NCBI RefSeq assembly: GCF_014203325.1
Contig: NZ_JACHIV010000001.1
Location: 4,093,501-4,157,500, forward strand
DNA: 64,000 bases
Source of the DNA: Saccharopolyspora gloriosae
GTDB lineage: Bacteria; Actinomycetota; Actinomycetes; Mycobacteriales; Pseudonocardiaceae
Reading direction: 5' to 3'
The position numbers and the translations under genes are program-made. The notes under the pieces are model-generated. The model had not been told where the DNA came from, ran no database searches, and saw only the letters and a program-made list of their open reading frames with translations. The first letter of the stretch is position 1; each line of letters begins with the position of its first letter. This document shows positions 29,348 through 37,304 of this stretch, piece after piece.

Positions 29348-29615
29348 ACGAGCGAAGGCCTACCTCGTGATTCACGAGGTAGGCCTTGAAGAAACCGGTG
29401 CGAAGTTGGCAGCGGCGGTTACGCACCCCGCTGGATGTGCGTGAGGAACGCCGACCACTGCGATGCCCCGAGGACGAGGACGCCACCGTCACGATCCTTC
29501 GTGTCCCGTACCGCGCACGCCCCATCCGGCAACGTGGCGATCTCGACGCAGTTGCCCGAGTTCCCGGTGTAGCTGGAAACCCGCCACGACAGCTGCGGCA
29601 GCTCAGATCTGGTCA
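29348..29615. repeat. direct repeat copy 1 (terminator plus DUF397 gene)
   Basis: About 268 bp that recur with few changes at 30483-30750. Each copy holds a perfect 33-bp hairpin and a complete DUF397 gene. The match ends at the DUF397 start codon; sequences outside are unrelated. The copies sit 1,135 bp apart in the same orientation and flank the creatininase gene. Confidence 0.85.
29355..29387. terminator. 16-bp perfect hairpin, copy 1
   Basis: AAGGCCTACCTCGTGA (29355-29370), a single T, then its exact complement (29372-29387). It lies between the convergent PucR and first DUF397 genes and can stop transcripts from both sides. An identical hairpin recurs at 30490-30522. Confidence 0.8.
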
Positions 29616-29616
29616 T
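29419..29616 (-). CDS. DUF397 domain-containing protein, copy a
   Basis: A 65-residue protein, nearly all DUF397 (LSWRVSSYTGNSGNCVEIATLPDGACAVRDTKDRDGGVLVLGASQWSAFL region). This family accompanies Scr1-like XRE regulators in actinomycetes, often as antitoxin-like or developmental partner proteins. The ATG at 29616 follows GGAG by 8 bases. It is about 90 % identical to copy b at 30553-30750 but is separated from the XRE gene by the creatininase gene. It lies inside the 268-bp direct repeat. Confidence 0.88.
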   Translation of the reverse strand: MTRSELPQLSWRVSSYTGNSGNCVEIATLPDGACAVRDTKDRDGGVLVLGASQWSAFLTHIQRGA

Positions 29617-29691
29617 TTCTGCGACTCCGAACAAGGATCCTGCATAGCCCGGCCCCCACCATATCGATCAGCTCGACGGACCCGTCGTGCG

Positions 29692-30426
29692 TCAGCGCTC
29701 GTCGAGCGCTCGCAGGTGTTCGTCGCAGGCGGCGACAAGGCTGTCCAGCGCCAGTTCGCCCTTGGCTGCGGAGGCTGCGGACGGCTGCCCGATCACGCCA
29801 TTGCCGCTGTATGCGTTCACTCCGGTGACCAGCAGGTGAGCTCGATCGTCAGCTCGGTGATCGGCGTCCTGGTATCCGTCGCCGACGAGCTCCGGGTGCG
29901 CGTGCAGGAGCAGCGATGTCTCGATCTCTCCGGCGTGCATGTCCTGATGGGCGTTCAAGACAGCACCGGCGGCGTCCCGTGCGCGCGTCCAGTCGTCGCG
30001 GCCGGGGAACAGCGCCACGCTCGGCTCGTCCACGTTGGCCTGCTGGGCGATGTTGGACAGCACGTAGTTGCCGCCGTGCCCGTTGACCAGGATCAGCTTC
30101 GTCACGCCGGACCTGCGCAGCGACGAGCGGATGTCGTCGACCATCGCGATCAAGGTGGCGGCGCTGATGCTGACCGTGCCGGGGAAGTCCTCGTGCTCGT
30201 GGGAGCAGGACACGGTGATCGGCGGCAGCAGGAACAGGTCGTAGTGCTCGGCGATGCGGTTCGCGATCAAGCAGGCGATCACGGTGTCGGTGATCAACGG
30301 CAGATGCCCGCCGTGCTGCTCGAAGCTGCCCACCGGCAACACCGCCACCCGAGCTCCACGAGCGGCTTCATCAGGCGAGGTCGCAGTGCTGAGCAGGTGC
30401 ACGCCGGTCTCCATCGGGCTCGTCAC
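29692..30426 (-). CDS. creatininase family protein
   Basis: A 244-residue metal-dependent amidohydrolase of the creatininase family. The two-metal site residues are in LPVGSFEQHGGHLPLITDT (Glu, His, Asp), VNGHGGN (His) and HAGEIETS (Glu). Members hydrolyse creatinine, or act in cofactor and RiPP pathways such as MftE. No mycofactocin genes are near. The GTG at 30426 starts 63 bp beyond the hairpin of repeat copy 2; an ATG at 30414 is an alternative, and no strong ribosome site supports either. The gene is boxed between two DUF397 repeats, so it may have arrived or been trapped there by a duplication. Confidence 0.85.
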   Translation of the reverse strand: MTSPMETGVHLLSTATSPDEAARGARVAVLPVGSFEQHGGHLPLITDTVIACLIANRIAEHYDLFLLPPITVSCSHEHEDFPGTVSISAATLIAMVDDIRSSLRRSGVTKLILVNGHGGNYVLSNIAQQANVDEPSVALFPGRDDWTRARDAAGAVLNAHQDMHAGEIETSLLLHAHPELVGDGYQDADHRADDRAHLLVTGVNAYSGNGVIGQPSAASAAKGELALDSLVAACDEHLRALDER

Positions 30427-30489
30427 GTCAACGTCGTCCGCAGGGTACGACTCAACCGGCGCCCGCGAAGCGCGCTCCACCGACGAGCG

Positions 30490-30522
30490 AAGGCCTACCT
30501 CGTGATTCACGAGGTAGGCCTT
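30490..30522. terminator. 16-bp perfect hairpin, copy 2
   Basis: Identical in sequence to the hairpin at 29355-29387, including the single-base T centre. It follows DUF397 copy b on the leftward strand and should end the XRE-DUF397 transcript before the creatininase gene. Confidence 0.8.
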
Positions 30523-30552
30523 GAAGAAACCGGTGCAAGTTGGCAGCGGCGG

Positions 30553-30750
30553 TTACGCACTCTGCTGGATGTGCGTGAGGAACGCCGACCACTGCGATGC
30601 CCCGACGACGAGGACACCACCTTCGCGATCCTTCGTGTCCCGGACAGCGCACGCCCCGTCCGGCAAGGTGGCGATCTCGACGCAGTTGCCGGTGTTGCCG
30701 GTGTAGCTGGAAACCCGCCACGACAGCTGCCGCAGCTCAATCCTGGTCAT
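30553..30750 (-). CDS. DUF397 domain-containing protein, copy b
   Basis: A 65-residue DUF397 protein located 27 bp downstream of the Scr1-like XRE regulator, the usual pairing of these families. The ATG at 30750 follows GAGGG. It is nearly identical to copy a, with differences such as Asn/Thr in YTGN(S/T)GN, Asp/Glu in DTKDR(D/E)GG and the last residues (IQRGA against IQQSA). It is probably the original partner of the regulator. Confidence 0.88.
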   Translation of the reverse strand: MTRIELRQLSWRVSSYTGNTGNCVEIATLPDGACAVRDTKDREGGVLVVGASQWSAFLTHIQQSA

Positions 30751-30777
30751 GACAGCGACCCTCACAATGCTCTCGGT

Positions 30778-31641
30778 CTACCTGTACTGGGACTTCACCT
30801 TACCGATCAGCTCTCGCGACTGATCAGGCGTGAGAGCCACGTTACGGAGACGCCGGTAAGCATTTGCGTGAGCTTCAATGACAGCCGCCTCCTCCGGGTA
30901 GTTCGCACCAGCGATGTCCTCGACGTAGACCACGGCACCCGTCGATTCGAGCTGGAGCACCACGAACGCGCTCTTCGCCATGAATGCGCCATCTGTACCG
31001 GCAGACGGACTCGGGCGGAACGGCAGGATGCGGAGTTCCAGGTTCGGCAGCGCAACCAGCTCTTCAAGCAGTCCCAACTGCTGTCGCATGATCAAGTCAT
31101 CACCGATCACTCTGTGCAGCGTCGCCTCGTGCAGGATGACGTCGACGTGCGGAGCGTCCGCTTTCATCAGGACGTCCCGTCGCCGAAGGCGAACTTCGAC
31201 CTGGCTATCCAGCTCTTGCCGCGACGCGAACGGATATCCCGCAGTCAACACCGTTCGCGCATACTCCTCGCACTGCAAGATTCCCGCGATCAGCTCGTTC
31301 TCGTAGATCGTGAGTGCGGACGCTTCGGACTCCAGGACCAGGAAGCGACGGAACCAGTCGGGAACGTTGTCCCGGTAAGTGCCACGCCGACGCGGCGTAG
31401 GCACTGCCGCGAGCCGAAGTGCTTCCGCAGCTTGAGAATCGTTGGCTTGGTAGAGCTCTAGCAGCTTGCCGACCTCGTCCGATTTGATGCTTTGCCTGCC
31501 GTTCTCCATCTTCGAGATCTTCGCCGTCGAACAGCCCAAGTGATCGGCAGCCACCGCAGCGGTCAATCGCTGCGTCTCGCGGAGGCGCCGGAGCAAGATC
31601 CCGAGCTGGATCAGTACAACTTGCGGGTCCTTCGCCGACAA
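30778..31641 (-). CDS. Scr1-like XRE family regulator (HTH plus DUF5753)
   Basis: A 287-residue regulator. The XRE helix-turn-helix is at residues about 10-70 (LGILLRRLRETQRLTAAVAADHLGCSTAKISKMENGRQSI). The rest is the DUF5753 domain (YENELIAGILQCEEYARTVL, HVDVILHEATLHRVIG, LPFRPSPSAGTDGAFMAKSAFVVLQL, YVEDIAGANY). I chose the TTG at 31641 because GGAG lies 7 bases upstream; an ATG at 31713 gives a longer, non-typical N-terminus. It forms an operon with DUF397 copy b. Such pairs affect development and antibiotic production in Streptomyces; the role here is unknown. Confidence 0.87.
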   Translation of the reverse strand: MSAKDPQVVLIQLGILLRRLRETQRLTAAVAADHLGCSTAKISKMENGRQSIKSDEVGKLLELYQANDSQAAEALRLAAVPTPRRRGTYRDNVPDWFRRFLVLESEASALTIYENELIAGILQCEEYARTVLTAGYPFASRQELDSQVEVRLRRRDVLMKADAPHVDVILHEATLHRVIGDDLIMRQQLGLLEELVALPNLELRILPFRPSPSAGTDGAFMAKSAFVVLQLESTGAVVYVEDIAGANYPEEAAVIEAHANAYRRLRNVALTPDQSRELIGKVKSQYR

Positions 31642-32066
31642 GATCGTCTCCTTCTCGCTCTGCCCGACGAGCCGCAACGACCGACTCGATCTGGGTTCAC
31701 CCATCAAGGGCATAGGTTACTCGAAACTTTCGCGTTACTGTCTCGTTGTCAGTCGCCGCGATGTTCACGCTATCTCACTGAACGTGTTCCCCGGCGAGCA
31801 CACCGTGCCAAATCCGCTCAGCGGCGCTGACTCGCTCTCCCCCGCCGGGCGGACCCCGACCGTTCGGCCGGGGTGCCCCGGCACCGGGCCGCTCCCCGGC
31901 TGGTGTCGGTGGCCGGGCCGTGTGACGTGCTCCCCCGAGCGTCACGGGCCAGCCCGGCCGCACGGCTCGTCTCCCGGTCGTGCGGCCGGGTCCGGCCGCA
32001 TTCACCAGGCCCTGCAACGCGAATCGCATTCCGGCGGTCCGCGAATACCGGACAGAACGGCGTCTG
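31642..32066. other. divergent intergenic region, 425 bp
   Basis: This holds the promoters of the XRE operon and of the rightward small-gene group. A less GC-rich part (about 31700-31780) probably carries the XRE promoter. A 12-base perfect hairpin lies at 31953-31990. No gene is supported here. Confidence 0.5.
31953..31990 (+). promoter_or_regulatory. hairpin in the leader of the small-gene group
   Basis: CCCGGCCGCACG (31953-31964) and CGTGCGGCCGGG (31979-31990) are perfect arms around a 14-base loop. It lies 77 bp before the first small gene. It could be an attenuator or a leftover terminator. Confidence 0.4.
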
Positions 32067-32324
32067 ATGACGACACGCGATTACGGACTTCCCTGCGCGT
32101 GGCACTACGACCACCGTCGCGGGATCACGCTGCGCTGGGGACGACCCGACGGCTTCTTCACCGTGCACGGCGGTGATCAGCGCGGCAAGCGCGGCGATCA
32201 CGCGCTGCTCGACACCGTTCGGGTCACCCAGGCCTGGCAGGACGAACTCGACGTCGCCCACAAGGCGCGTGAGTGGGCGCGCGCCAACCCACCTCGAAAA
32301 GCCACGACAGGAGAACACCGGTGA
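32067..32324 (+). CDS. hypothetical protein, 85 aa
   Basis: A short protein (WHYDHRRGITLRWGRPDGFFTVHGGDQRGKRGDHALLDTVRV) rich in Trp, His and Arg. Third codon positions are strongly GC-rich, supporting translation. I do not recognise the family. Its stop overlaps the start of the next gene (GTGA), so the two are translationally coupled. It is divergent from the XRE-DUF397 operon. The ATG at 32067 was chosen because homopolymer-free coding bias begins there; the ribosome site is weak. Confidence 0.6.
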   Translation: MTTRDYGLPCAWHYDHRRGITLRWGRPDGFFTVHGGDQRGKRGDHALLDTVRVTQAWQDELDVAHKAREWARANPPRKATTGEHR

Positions 32325-32737
32325 TGGATCGCGACCCCGACCGGCTCACCGCCCTCGACCTCACGGCGGAGCTGTCCGAGACCGAGCTGAAGATCGCCCG
32401 ATCGCTGATCTGCGGAAGGTCCAACTCCGAGATCGGCGCCGAGATCGACCGAGCCGAGGACACCGTCAAAACCGCGCTGCGCAAGACGTTCCAGAAGACC
32501 GGCGCCACGACCCGAGCCGCGCTGGTGACCTGGATGTACGAGTCAGGGCACGTCATTCCCGGCGCCGAGGACTTCCCCGGCACGCCAGTGCGCCCTGCGG
32601 TCCTCGTTCGCGCCGCCGAACCGCTGTTGACGACGATCACCTCGGACGACCCCGCGCAGGTGCCCCGAATCCGGCGGCGGATCGTCGAAGCGCGCGGCGA
32701 TCTGGCGAGGGCCATGGCCAGCCTCGGCAATCTCTGA
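32321..32737 (+). CDS. small LuxR-type helix-turn-helix protein
   Basis: A 138-residue protein. Residues about 15-75 form a GerE/LuxR helix-turn-helix (LSETELKIARSLICGRSNSEIGAEIDRAEDTVKTALRKTFQKTGATTRAALV). The C-terminal half has no known domain and no receiver domain is present. GTG at 32321 lies 7 bases after AGGAG and overlaps the previous stop; an ATG at 32324 is equally possible. It may regulate this gene group. A free-standing LuxR HTH without a sensor suggests partner-dependent or constitutive DNA binding. Confidence 0.7.
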   Translation: MMDRDPDRLTALDLTAELSETELKIARSLICGRSNSEIGAEIDRAEDTVKTALRKTFQKTGATTRAALVTWMYESGHVIPGAEDFPGTPVRPAVLVRAAEPLLTTITSDDPAQVPRIRRRIVEARGDLARAMASLGNL

Positions 32738-32738
32738 G

Positions 32739-33122
32739 ATGGACATCGGTCGCCGCCTTGCCTTGCGAGGCACTGACTTCGCTCGTCCCGAGCCGGTCCC
32801 GGCATCGGCGACTTGGGCCGCCGGGCCGACCGACGGCAAGTGGCACTGCGTCGAGCAGGACCGGTTCGGGTTCTTGCGGTGCTGGTGCGGTCATGACGTT
32901 CGCGGGCCGGTCCACCTGCGGCGCTTCAAGCCGCTCGACGGCTCCCGCGGCCGCACGATCTGCGCCGCGGGCGAAGCCGAAATCGCATCGGCCGCCGCGC
33001 CGAACCGCCTCTCCCCTGGACGCCTCCACTGGGACGAATGCCGCGCGTCAAGCACCTGGACGCACCGGCGCCAAGGGGTTCGTTCGCGAGGATTCGCCGG
33101 GGTCTTCGCGGGCTACGGTTGA
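32739..33122 (+). CDS. hypothetical protein, 127 aa
   Basis: The ATG overlaps the end of the preceding gene closely (one base after its stop). The first ~90 codons have good coding bias and include GKWHCVEQDRFGFLRCWCGHDVRG, with a CxC plus distant Cys that could be a small metal site. The last third is less convincing and could reflect a frameshift or a wrong stop. No family is recognised. It ends 50 bp before the ATP-grasp gene. Confidence 0.42.
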   Translation: MDIGRRLALRGTDFARPEPVPASATWAAGPTDGKWHCVEQDRFGFLRCWCGHDVRGPVHLRRFKPLDGSRGRTICAAGEAEIASAAAPNRLSPGRLHWDECRASSTWTHRRQGVRSRGFAGVFAGYG

Positions 33123-33172
33123 TTTCACGACGCCAACGAGAACCGAATACGCGACCGATGGAGGAACGGCCC

Positions 33173-34408
33173 ATGCCCGAATCTGCCATCAAGGACCCGA
33201 ACAAGGGTTACGTAGCGCTCCTCGGCTGGAGTCTCAACGCGGTGGAAGCCCTCGACCGGTTCGACCGGCGCTACGTCGTCGTGGCCCCGGACTGGATCGA
33301 GGAGTACTGCTCAGAACACGACATCCCGTACGTGAAGTGGAACTTCGAGCGGCTCAACGACCGTTCCATGGAGATCGCGGAGATCCTGCAGGAGGAGGGC
33401 GTGGACGTCGCGATCCCGCTGTTCGAGGAGACCGTGGAGTGGGCGGGCGCGATCAACTCCGTCCTGCTGAGCAACCCTCGCCTGCTGGGCCAGTCGATGC
33501 TGTTGCGGGACAAGGCCTTGATGAAGCGCCGGGCGCAGCTGGGCGGCATCCGGGTCGGGATCTTCGAGGAGGCCCACGACCGGGACGACGTGATCCGGTT
33601 CCTCAAGCGGGTCAACCAGACGCTGCTCAAGCTCGACGGGGACCCGAACGATCCGATCCACGTCAAGGCGTTCGACAAGGCCGGGTGCCTCGGGCACCGC
33701 GTGATCCGCACGCCCGACGAGATCGACGCGATCCCCGACGAGGAGTTCCCGGTGCTGATGGAATCGCACCTGGACGGCTGGGAATTCGCCGTCGAGGCGT
33801 GGATTCACAACGGGAAGATCATGTTCCTGAACATCTCCGAGTACGTGACGCTCGGATACTCGGTGTTCGTCCCGGCGACCCCGGCCCTGGAACGGTACCG
33901 GCCGCAGATCACCGAGCAGATCGAGAAGCTCATCAAGACCTTCGACATCGATTTCGGTTTCGTGCACCCCGAGTACTTCGTCACCAGCGACGGCGAGATG
34001 TACTTCGGCGAGGTCGCCTACCGGCCACCGGGGTTCAAGGTGTTCGAGCTGCTGGAACGGGCCTACGGGTTCAACGCCTACCAGGGCTTGGCGCTGGCCT
34101 TCGACCCGAAGACGACCGAGGAGGAGATCGAGGCGTTCTTCCCGCGCGAAGTCGTCGACGCCACCGGGGTGGCGGGCTGCTTCGGCGGGTACCCGCGCCG
34201 CCGGGTCGTCAGCGAACTGCAAGTCCCGGAGGAGACCGAGGACGACGACTACTATGAGTCGCACGACCTCTCGGCCCCGCAGGAGGAAACGGTGACGAAG
34301 CGGACCGCGTTCGGCACCCACTGGGGCCTGGTGTACTTCTTCGGTGACGACCCCCACCGGATGCGCGACCTGTTGAAGCGGCAGGAAGAGCTCGACTTCT
34401 ACGTCTGA
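33173..34408 (+). CDS. ATP-grasp domain protein (putative carboxylate-amine ligase)
   Basis: A 411-residue ATP-grasp enzyme. An N-terminal pre-grasp Rossmann-like domain (residues 10-100) precedes LLRDKALMKRRAQLGGI (111-126), the ATP lysine region HVKAFDKAG (163-171), the glutamates of VLMESHLDGWEFAVEAW (194-210) and the metal/phosphate residues in GFVHPEYFVTSDGEMYFGEVAYRPPG (262-287). The usual E-x-N is E-V-A here. The family joins a carboxylate to an amine or thiol through an acyl phosphate. ATG at 33173 follows GGAGGAAC. The next gene encodes a papain-like protein 30 bp away, so the pair probably makes and trims or transfers a peptide-like bond. Confidence 0.85.
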   Translation: MPESAIKDPNKGYVALLGWSLNAVEALDRFDRRYVVVAPDWIEEYCSEHDIPYVKWNFERLNDRSMEIAEILQEEGVDVAIPLFEETVEWAGAINSVLLSNPRLLGQSMLLRDKALMKRRAQLGGIRVGIFEEAHDRDDVIRFLKRVNQTLLKLDGDPNDPIHVKAFDKAGCLGHRVIRTPDEIDAIPDEEFPVLMESHLDGWEFAVEAWIHNGKIMFLNISEYVTLGYSVFVPATPALERYRPQITEQIEKLIKTFDIDFGFVHPEYFVTSDGEMYFGEVAYRPPGFKVFELLERAYGFNAYQGLALAFDPKTTEEEIEAFFPREVVDATGVAGCFGGYPRRRVVSELQVPEETEDDDYYESHDLSAPQEETVTKRTAFGTHWGLVYFFGDDPHRMRDLLKRQEELDFYV

Positions 34409-34438
34409 GGGCGCAGGAGAACCAACCGAGGGAAGCCC

Positions 34439-36466
34439 TTGAAACCGACCGTCGACGTCACGGGTGCGGCCACGACGCTGGACAAGCGCGTGGTCTCGCT
34501 CGACGACGCCATCCGGGCCATGGCCGAGACCCGCGATTTCGGCAAGCACGCGAAGCTGCGGCGAGTGCTGGAGGCGCTGCGCCGCGTCCTGCGCCTGCCC
34601 GGCGGGCCCGCGGCGGTCCAGGCCAGGGCGCAGGCGCTGGAAGAAGCGGGCCTGTTCGGCGGGACCGACTGGGCATCGCCGGAGATCCTCATCCCGTCGC
34701 TGGCCGGGCCGGGCCTGCGCTGCGGCGACGCGGACACGGTGGTGATGGAGGCGACCAGCGAGCTGCGGCTGCTCGCCGTCGCGCGCGGCGAATTCGAGCA
34801 CCCGACGCTCGCCGCCGACGACGCGCACCAGTTCCTGTCGCAGGTGCTCGCGATGAACCTGGAGCTGCTGTTCACCCCGCCGAACGAGGCGGAGCGCAAC
34901 GCGCAAGGCCGGAACGCGCAGCTGATCCGCGACCTGTTCCGGCACCTCGCCGACGGCGTCGGCTACGACGTCGTGCTGGACCGGCTCGTCGACGAGATCT
35001 GGCGGATCCTGCGCCAGCGACCGATCCAGGTCGACCAGGTGCAGTCCCTGATCACCCGGATCGCCGTCTACCGCGGTGACCCGGACGTCGACCTGGGCGC
35101 GTCGACCGGCCAAGGGCTCGACCGGCTGATCACCAGCCTGTTCGGGACGACCGAGGCGTGCCGGGACGACCCGGGCGTCGAGGTGTTCCGCTCCCGGCTG
35201 GAAGCGATGGACACCAGCGCGCTGCAGTACGAGGCCAGCGGTTTCGCGCGCGCCATGCACGACACCGGCCTGGTGTCGCCGTACCACGCCGAGCTGCTGC
35301 GGTTCCTGCTGCACGAGAGCGACTACCTCGTCGGCGAGGCCCTCGGCTTGTCCGACACCGGGCGCAACTGCCACCTGCGCTACCGCGACGTGGTGCACCG
35401 GCTGGTGGAGGAAGCGGTGCACCCGCAGACCGCGCAGTGCGTCTACGGGCTCGCGCTGCTGCTCGACCGCGGCGTGCTGCACGAACCACCGGTGGTTCCG
35501 GCGCTGTGGCGCCAGCTCGCGCTGGAACTCTCCCCCGTGGCGCGGGAACGGCTGGTGGCCGTGTTCGGCGACCAGCCGAGCCCGGAGGCGCGGTTGACCG
35601 CCGGCGTGCTGTCGATGCTGGGCCAGCCGCTCGGCGTCGGGCAGGGTGACAACCCGACCTGCCAATCGGCCCGCGCGCTGTCGATGTGGGCCTACAACGA
35701 CCCGGACTACCTGCTGCAGATCGTGGTCTGGGCGGCGCGCGACGACGAGATCATCGTGCACTTCGAGGGGCAGCCGATCTCCTCGAAGGACAGCGCCTCC
35801 GGAGTCGCCACCGCGCTGCCCTCGGACCTCGACCCCGTGTCGTCCGTCGTCGTCCCCCACCTGGACCGGATCTACGCCGAGATGGGCCGCCGCTGCGCGG
35901 ACCGCCCCGGCGACCCGCACCGGTGGGTCAACCCCGAGTTCCACGGCTGGTGGGCCGGGCGCGGATTCTGGATCAACGTGGACGTCGCGACCGGGAACCT
36001 CATCGACCTCGACGAGTTCCTGCGGCGCTTCCACGCCGGTTACCACCCCGACTACAACGGCGGGCGACCGCTGATCCACCCGCAACCCGCCGGGATCGCC
36101 GTCACCGACAGCGCGGCCCGCTACGTCGGCTGGCACGCGATCACCATCCTGCGCGTCGCGCCGGATCCGCAGGACGTCGTGCGGGTGTACTTCTTCAACC
36201 CCAACAACGACAGCGGGCAGGACTGGGGCGACGGCGTCGTCGTCTCCACCGCGGGCAACGGGGAACGGTTCGGCGAGGCGTCGCTGCCGTTCGACCAGTT
36301 CGCCTCACGGGTCTACATCTTCCACGTCGACCCGCTCGAACGCGGCGAACCGGAGCGGGTTCCCTCGGCGGACGTCGCCCGGATCATCGGCTACCTGGAG
36401 CGCAGCTGGGGCCGAGACCGGCTCTCACCGGGCACCTTGCAAGCCGCGGAGGCCCCGCAGAGCTGA
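34439..36466 (+). CDS. uncharacterised 675-aa protein with a papain-like Cys-His-Asn pattern
   Basis: Residues 1-390 are mostly helical and not recognised. From about 395 a papain-type order appears: Gln403, Cys408 in GQGDNPTCQSARALSMW, then His566 in GWHAITI, and Asn587 in VYFFNPNND. Spacing resembles cysteine peptidases or transglutaminase-like transferases (Gln five residues before Cys, Asn 21 residues after His). WINVDVATGNLIDLDEFL and a Trp-rich segment lie between. The TTG at 34439 follows GAGGGAAG. It is in one transcript with the ATP-grasp gene. It might transfer or cleave a peptide that the ligase builds. No signal peptide is visible. Function is inference. Confidence 0.75.
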   Translation: MKPTVDVTGAATTLDKRVVSLDDAIRAMAETRDFGKHAKLRRVLEALRRVLRLPGGPAAVQARAQALEEAGLFGGTDWASPEILIPSLAGPGLRCGDADTVVMEATSELRLLAVARGEFEHPTLAADDAHQFLSQVLAMNLELLFTPPNEAERNAQGRNAQLIRDLFRHLADGVGYDVVLDRLVDEIWRILRQRPIQVDQVQSLITRIAVYRGDPDVDLGASTGQGLDRLITSLFGTTEACRDDPGVEVFRSRLEAMDTSALQYEASGFARAMHDTGLVSPYHAELLRFLLHESDYLVGEALGLSDTGRNCHLRYRDVVHRLVEEAVHPQTAQCVYGLALLLDRGVLHEPPVVPALWRQLALELSPVARERLVAVFGDQPSPEARLTAGVLSMLGQPLGVGQGDNPTCQSARALSMWAYNDPDYLLQIVVWAARDDEIIVHFEGQPISSKDSASGVATALPSDLDPVSSVVVPHLDRIYAEMGRRCADRPGDPHRWVNPEFHGWWAGRGFWINVDVATGNLIDLDEFLRRFHAGYHPDYNGGRPLIHPQPAGIAVTDSAARYVGWHAITILRVAPDPQDVVRVYFFNPNNDSGQDWGDGVVVSTAGNGERFGEASLPFDQFASRVYIFHVDPLERGEPERVPSADVARIIGYLERSWGRDRLSPGTLQAAEAPQS

Positions 36467-36649
36467 GCCCCAAAAGGGTCCACTGTGGATGATCCCGATG
36501 GTCGTGTCCGTGTCGGCGCGATCGACGCCGGAGATCGCAATGGCGGAGGGATCGGCCACTTGCGCGCACGCCCGCTCGACCGCTGAGCGCGGATCGGCGC
36601 GAGAACGCCCCGGTCGGCGCAGGTGACCGGCGGGGACGACACTGATCGC

Positions 36650-37069
36650 ATGCGACAACGAGTCAGCATGATCACGCTCGGCGTGGCGGACCTGGATCGC
36701 GCGCGGCGCTTCTACGCCGCGCTCGGATGGCGCCCCTCTGCCGCGCCGAGCGACGACATCACCTTCTTCCAAGCCGGGGACATGGTCCTCGCGCTGTGGG
36801 ATCGCACCCGGCTCGCCGAGGACAGCGCCGTCGAGGACGCGCCCGGCTGGGGCGGGGTCACCTTGGCGCTCAACCTCGGCTCCCGCGAGGAAGTGGACAC
36901 GGCGATCGACGAGGCCCGCCGCGCCGGAGCCACCATCGGCCGCGAACCTGCGGAGACCTCCTGGGGCGGCTACAGCTCGATCTTCCTCGATCCGGAAGGC
37001 CATCCCTGGGAGGTCGCGTACAACCCCTACTGGCCCCTCACGGAAAACGGCGGAGTGAAGCTGCCGTGA
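36650..37069 (+). CDS. VOC (glyoxalase/dioxygenase fold) family protein
   Basis: A 139-residue vicinal oxygen chelate protein with the two beta-alpha-beta-beta-beta modules: VSMITLGVADLDRARRFYAALGWRPS and the end IFLDPEGHPWEVAYNPYW. The ATG at 36650 was preferred over a GTG at 36623 since the family starts at this point. It stands alone. VOC proteins include glyoxalases, bleomycin-type resistance proteins and ring-cleavage enzymes; the sequence does not show which. The last FLDPEGHPWEVAY motif holds the usual metal-binding Glu. Confidence 0.87.
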   Translation: MRQRVSMITLGVADLDRARRFYAALGWRPSAAPSDDITFFQAGDMVLALWDRTRLAEDSAVEDAPGWGGVTLALNLGSREEVDTAIDEARRAGATIGREPAETSWGGYSSIFLDPEGHPWEVAYNPYWPLTENGGVKLP

Positions 37070-37304
37070 CGGCAAGCGAGAACGCGTAGCGCAGCCCCGG
37101 AAAGCCGTGGGCACCGAGGAATTCGTTGGCCTGAAAGAGAGTTGGCTCTCGCCGCGGCCACCTGGTGCTGCCCCGGAGCCGCGGATCGGAACTCCGGAAA
37201 TCCGCCCATGGCACGAGCCGATCCTGCTAGCGTGTCGGCCGCGCGCGGATCGACTCGAAAGTCGATCAGCCGCAATTCACTGGGGAACTGAGGGGTTGGC
37301 AACA

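Larger units (their letters stand above)
30483..30750. repeat. direct repeat copy 2 (terminator plus DUF397 gene)
   Basis: This is the second copy of the repeat at 29348-29615, differing by a one-base indel and scattered substitutions. It contains the hairpin at 30490-30522 and DUF397 copy b and lies directly downstream of the XRE regulator gene. Confidence 0.85.

Noticed and set aside
29348-30750. A transposon with the 268-bp repeats as ends
   Set aside because: The repeats are direct, contain intact DUF397 genes, and no transposase or target duplication is visible; segmental duplication fits better.
33311-36136. A 941-codon leftward open frame opposite the ATP-grasp and papain-like genes
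   Set aside because: It is an antisense shadow typical of high-GC DNA: Arg/Val/His-rich composition, no motifs, and the forward genes carry clear domains.
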